8,282 bases of DNA from JAFDWI01 sp964449375. GTDB taxonomy: Bacteria; Actinomycetota; Acidimicrobiia; Acidimicrobiales; Iamiaceae. The notes beneath the pieces are model-generated. The model was given only the letters and a program-made list of their open reading frames with translations, was not told the DNA's origin and ran no database searches. Positions within the stretch are counted from its first letter, which is position 1. Each line of letters opens with the position of its first letter. Shown here piece by piece: positions 6,221-8,282 of this stretch. The DNA is taken from positions 1 to 8,282 of the forward strand of contig CAYVAS010000093.1 in NCBI GenBank assembly GCA_964449375.1, in the 5' to 3' direction. The translations under genes were made by a program, and so were the position numbers.

Positions 6221-7261
6221 ATGATCCCCCGAACCCTGTCGAACTCCCTCCTTCGCCGGGGTCTCCCGGCCGTCTGCCTGGCACTGGTCCTGATCACTGC
6301 CGGATGCGGCGGCGGAGGCGACGACGAGGCCGGTGACGCCCAGCCCACCGATGCGCCCACCACCGTGGCTCCCGTCGACGAGGGCGCGGACGACGACGCG
6401 GACGGCGAGGCCGAAACCGCAGAAGCGGTCGCGTACCTGCCCATCGGCAGCGAGCCCCAGGAGGGCATGATCCAGATTGCGCCCTCCTGTGACGACGACG
6501 CCGACGACGGCGACGGCAACGACGACACCGACTACCGCACCTGGATCGTCTACGACGTCGACGAGGCCTGGAAGCCCACCGCCATGGGTTCCGGCGGCTC
6601 CGGTGGCCCCAACGATTCGGAGAACCTCACGTTCCTCATCGACCGCGAGGACCCGAGGTCGCCGCGGGTCGATGTGGACATCGAGTGGGACTCGATGGGC
6701 CCCGACGGCACGGTGCTGGGAGATGACGGTGAGCCCTTCGAGAGCTTCGACTACACCATCGAGGTGTACGGCGGCCCCGGCGACGAACGCAGCACCGACA
6801 TCTCGTACGAGTCGGTGGGCACCTTCGACGTCGGCGACCGGGAGACCGAGTTGTTCTACCGGGACCCCGCCCAGAGCGAGGAGGACCTGGGCACCACCGC
6901 CCAGTACAAGGCGCGCGTCGAGGCCTACGCGCTTCCGATGAGCCCGACCAATCCGAGCGACCTCACCGAGTTCTCCTTCGTGGTGACCGTCGAGTTCGAT
7001 GCCGACGAGGTCGACCTCGCCCACGAGGACATCGAGGCGATCGTGTCGTCGATGACCATCCCCGAGTGCACCTGGAACAAGATCCTGGCCGACACCGAAC
7101 TCATCACCGGCCGTGACCTGGACGGCGACGGTGAGGTGCGGGACGCCGCCGACGCGCAGGCCGAACTCCAGGAACAGCTCGACGAGGCGATGGAGGACCT
7201 GCCGCCCGAGGCCCGGGAGCGGATGGAGGAGATGCGCGAGCAGCTCCAGTCCGGCAACTGA
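6221..7261 (+). CDS. Acidic secreted lipoprotein of unknown function
   Basis: A 346-residue protein with a lipoprotein signal: basic N-region (Arg12, Arg13), hydrophobic core (15-25) and lipobox ITAG-Cys29, so it should be anchored to the outer face of the membrane. A Gly/Asp/Thr-rich linker (30-68) follows. The body (about 69-290) alternates polar and hydrophobic residues like a beta-rich domain, with an Asp-rich insertion at 91-104. Only two Cys (90 and 283) remain after the lipobox, a possible disulfide. A D-x-D-x-D-G run (299-304) resembles an EF-hand/dockerin calcium loop, but the twelfth position is Ala, so it is degenerate. The C-terminus (311-346) is a charged helix. I do not recognise a family. 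The ATG at 6221 is chosen because it begins the signal peptide and fits the TAGTGT box. Confidence 0.85.
   Translation: MIPRTLSNSLLRRGLPAVCLALVLITAGCGGGGDDEAGDAQPTDAPTTVAPVDEGADDDADGEAETAEAVAYLPIGSEPQEGMIQIAPSCDDDADDGDGNDDTDYRTWIVYDVDEAWKPTAMGSGGSGGPNDSENLTFLIDREDPRSPRVDVDIEWDSMGPDGTVLGDDGEPFESFDYTIEVYGGPGDERSTDISYESVGTFDVGDRETELFYRDPAQSEEDLGTTAQYKARVEAYALPMSPTNPSDLTEFSFVVTVEFDADEVDLAHEDIEAIVSSMTIPECTWNKILADTELITGRDLDGDGEVRDAADAQAELQEQLDEAMEDLPPEARERMEEMREQLQSGN
6491..6532 (+). repeat. GAC-rich trinucleotide tract coding a poly-Asp segment
   Basis: Fourteen codons, nine of them GAC, encode Asp-rich residues 91-104 of the lipoprotein. Unit changes would stay in frame and alter the length of an acidic loop, which might bind cations. 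Confidence 0.6.
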
Positions 7262-7275
7262 GCCCGGCCGCTCAG
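7258..7275. terminator. Compact hairpin shared by two convergent genes
   Basis: CTGAGC (7258-7263) pairs with GCTCAG (7270-7275) around CCGGCC, a symmetric 6-bp stem. It includes the TGA stop of the lipoprotein gene (7259-7261) and, on the other strand, the TGA of the aldehyde dehydrogenase gene (7272-7274). As the only sequence between the genes it may be a bidirectional terminator or 3'-end structure, though the stem is short and lacks a T tract. Confidence 0.4.
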
Positions 7276-8282
7276 AGCTGCAGCGACTTGACCTCGAGGA
7301 ACTCTTCGAGACCGTACCGACCAAGCTCCCGGCCGATACCGGACTGCTTGTAGCCCCCGAAGGGCGCCATCGGGTTGAAGCGCCCACCGTTGATCTCGAC
7401 CTGTCCGGTGCGGATCCGACGGGCCACGTCCTTGGCCCGCTCGGGGTCCGCCGACCACACCCCGCCGGCCAGTCCGTAAACCGAGTCGTTCGCGATCGCC
7501 ACCGCCTCGTCGGTGTCGCCGTAGGGCAGGATCGACAACACCGGACCGAAGATCTCCTCCTGGGCGATGGTCATGTCGGTGGTCACGTCGGCGAACACCG
7601 TGGGCCGCACGAAGTAGCCCGACTCGACACCCTCGGGCGGCTCGGCGCCGCCGGTGACCAGCGTCGCACCCTCGTCGATCCCCTTGGCGATGTAGTCGCG
7701 GACCCGGTCACGCTGCGCCGCGGAGATCACCGGACCCAGTCGCCCCCCGTTGGTGGCGGGGTCACCCACGGTCCAGGTCGATTCGACGTCGTCGCGGACC
7801 AGCTCGACGATCTCGTCGTGGCGGTCGGCGGGCACCAGCAGACGGGTGAGCGCCGAACAGGTCTGACCCGAATTCAGATAGCACGCTCCGACCGCGGCCC
7901 GGGTGGCCTTGGCCAGCTCGTCGCCCTCGAGGTCGTCCAGCAGGATGTTCGCCGACTTGCCGCCCAGCTCGAGCGCGACCTTCTTGATGTCCCGCGCCGC
8001 GAGCTCGGCGACCCGACGGCCCGCCCGGGTCGAACCCGTGAAGCTGACCATGTCGACCTCGGGGTGCGCGGCGAGGGCCTCACCCACCACAGGCCCGGTC
8101 CCCGAGACCAGATTGAACACCCCGGGAGGCAGCCCGAGGGTGTCGACGATCTCGGCCAGGATGAACGCGTTGATCGGCGCGACCTCCGAGGGCTTGACCA
8201 CGATCGTGCACCCGGCGGTCAACGCCGCGGCGACCTTGATCACGATCTGGTGCAGCGGATAGTTCCACGGGGTGATCGCGGC
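7272..8282 (-). CDS. NAD(P)-dependent aldehyde dehydrogenase, N-terminus cut by window edge
   Basis: Oxidises an aldehyde to its carboxylic acid with NAD(P)+. The frame is open to base 8282; 336 residues are visible and about 140 at the N-terminus lie outside. In visible numbering: ITPWNYPLHQ (catalytic Asn7), VVKPSEVAP (coenzyme-binding Lys30), FTGSTRAG loop, general base Glu105 in LELGGK, catalytic Cys142 in NSGQTC, EEIFGPV (Glu243), and the C-terminal APFGGYKQSGIGRELG. All key catalytic residues are present, so the enzyme should be active. The apparent start near 8243 is only an internal GTG (Val), since the PWN motif lies upstream. Substrate cannot be assigned. It converges on the lipoprotein gene with a 10-base gap. 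Confidence 0.95.
   Translation of the reverse strand, partial: AAITPWNYPLHQIVIKVAAALTAGCTIVVKPSEVAPINAFILAEIVDTLGLPPGVFNLVSGTGPVVGEALAAHPEVDMVSFTGSTRAGRRVAELAARDIKKVALELGGKSANILLDDLEGDELAKATRAAVGACYLNSGQTCSALTRLLVPADRHDEIVELVRDDVESTWTVGDPATNGGRLGPVISAAQRDRVRDYIAKGIDEGATLVTGGAEPPEGVESGYFVRPTVFADVTTDMTIAQEEIFGPVLSILPYGDTDEAVAIANDSVYGLAGGVWSADPERAKDVARRIRTGQVEINGGRFNPMAPFGGYKQSGIGRELGRYGLEEFLEVKSLQL

Noticed and set aside
5315..7387. 690-codon open frame on the minus strand
   Set aside because: It is antisense to the methyltransferase and lipoprotein genes, crosses the strong stem-loop, and reads as Gly/Val/Arg/His low-complexity sequence typical of a shadow frame in GC-rich DNA.

Overview
The window is GC-rich chromosomal DNA (about 70% G+C by eye) packed with protein genes on both strands. 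Three things point to a free-living actinobacterium: strong G/C bias at third codon positions, several apparently leaderless genes with a TANNNT box 6-7 bases before the ATG, and the gene content (H+-pyrophosphatase, DedA, SCP2-like protein, actinobacterial-type malate dehydrogenase, DUF3293). A lineage such as Acidimicrobiia would fit, but this is inference. No RNA gene, insertion sequence, phage gene, CRISPR array or attachment site was seen.

Layout. Bases 2-1063 carry the C-terminal half of a membrane-bound proton-pumping pyrophosphatase. A same-strand envelope/lipid group follows: a DedA membrane protein (1114-1851), a small SCP2-like protein (1873-2262) and a VanZ-family membrane protein (2306-2983). 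VanZ ends tail-to-tail, with an 8-base overlap, against NAD-dependent malate dehydrogenase on the minus strand (2976-3968). A 106-base divergent promoter region (3969-4074) separates mdh from a plus-strand pair: a DUF3293 protein (4075-4557) and a calcineurin-like metallophosphoesterase (4559-5125) that starts one base after the DUF3293 stop. A class I methyltransferase (5267-6076) follows and is closed by a very strong stem-loop (6082-6126). Next is an acidic lipoprotein of unknown function (6221-7261). The window ends in a minus-strand aldehyde dehydrogenase, cut at its N-terminus by the window edge (7272-8282), which converges on the lipoprotein gene across a small shared hairpin.

Working together. 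The genes do not form one pathway. The pyrophosphatase and malate dehydrogenase belong to energy and central carbon metabolism. DedA, SCP2-like, VanZ and the lipoprotein are membrane, lipid or envelope proteins. DUF3293 plus phosphoesterase is the only pair whose arrangement (stop-start coupling) argues for joint expression. I see no convincing undescribed multi-gene system. The points most worth a second look are the repeated leaderless-promoter pattern, the dyad over the mdh -10 box, the long I-type stem-loop, the pyrophosphatase C-terminal tail and the uncharacterised acidic lipoprotein.
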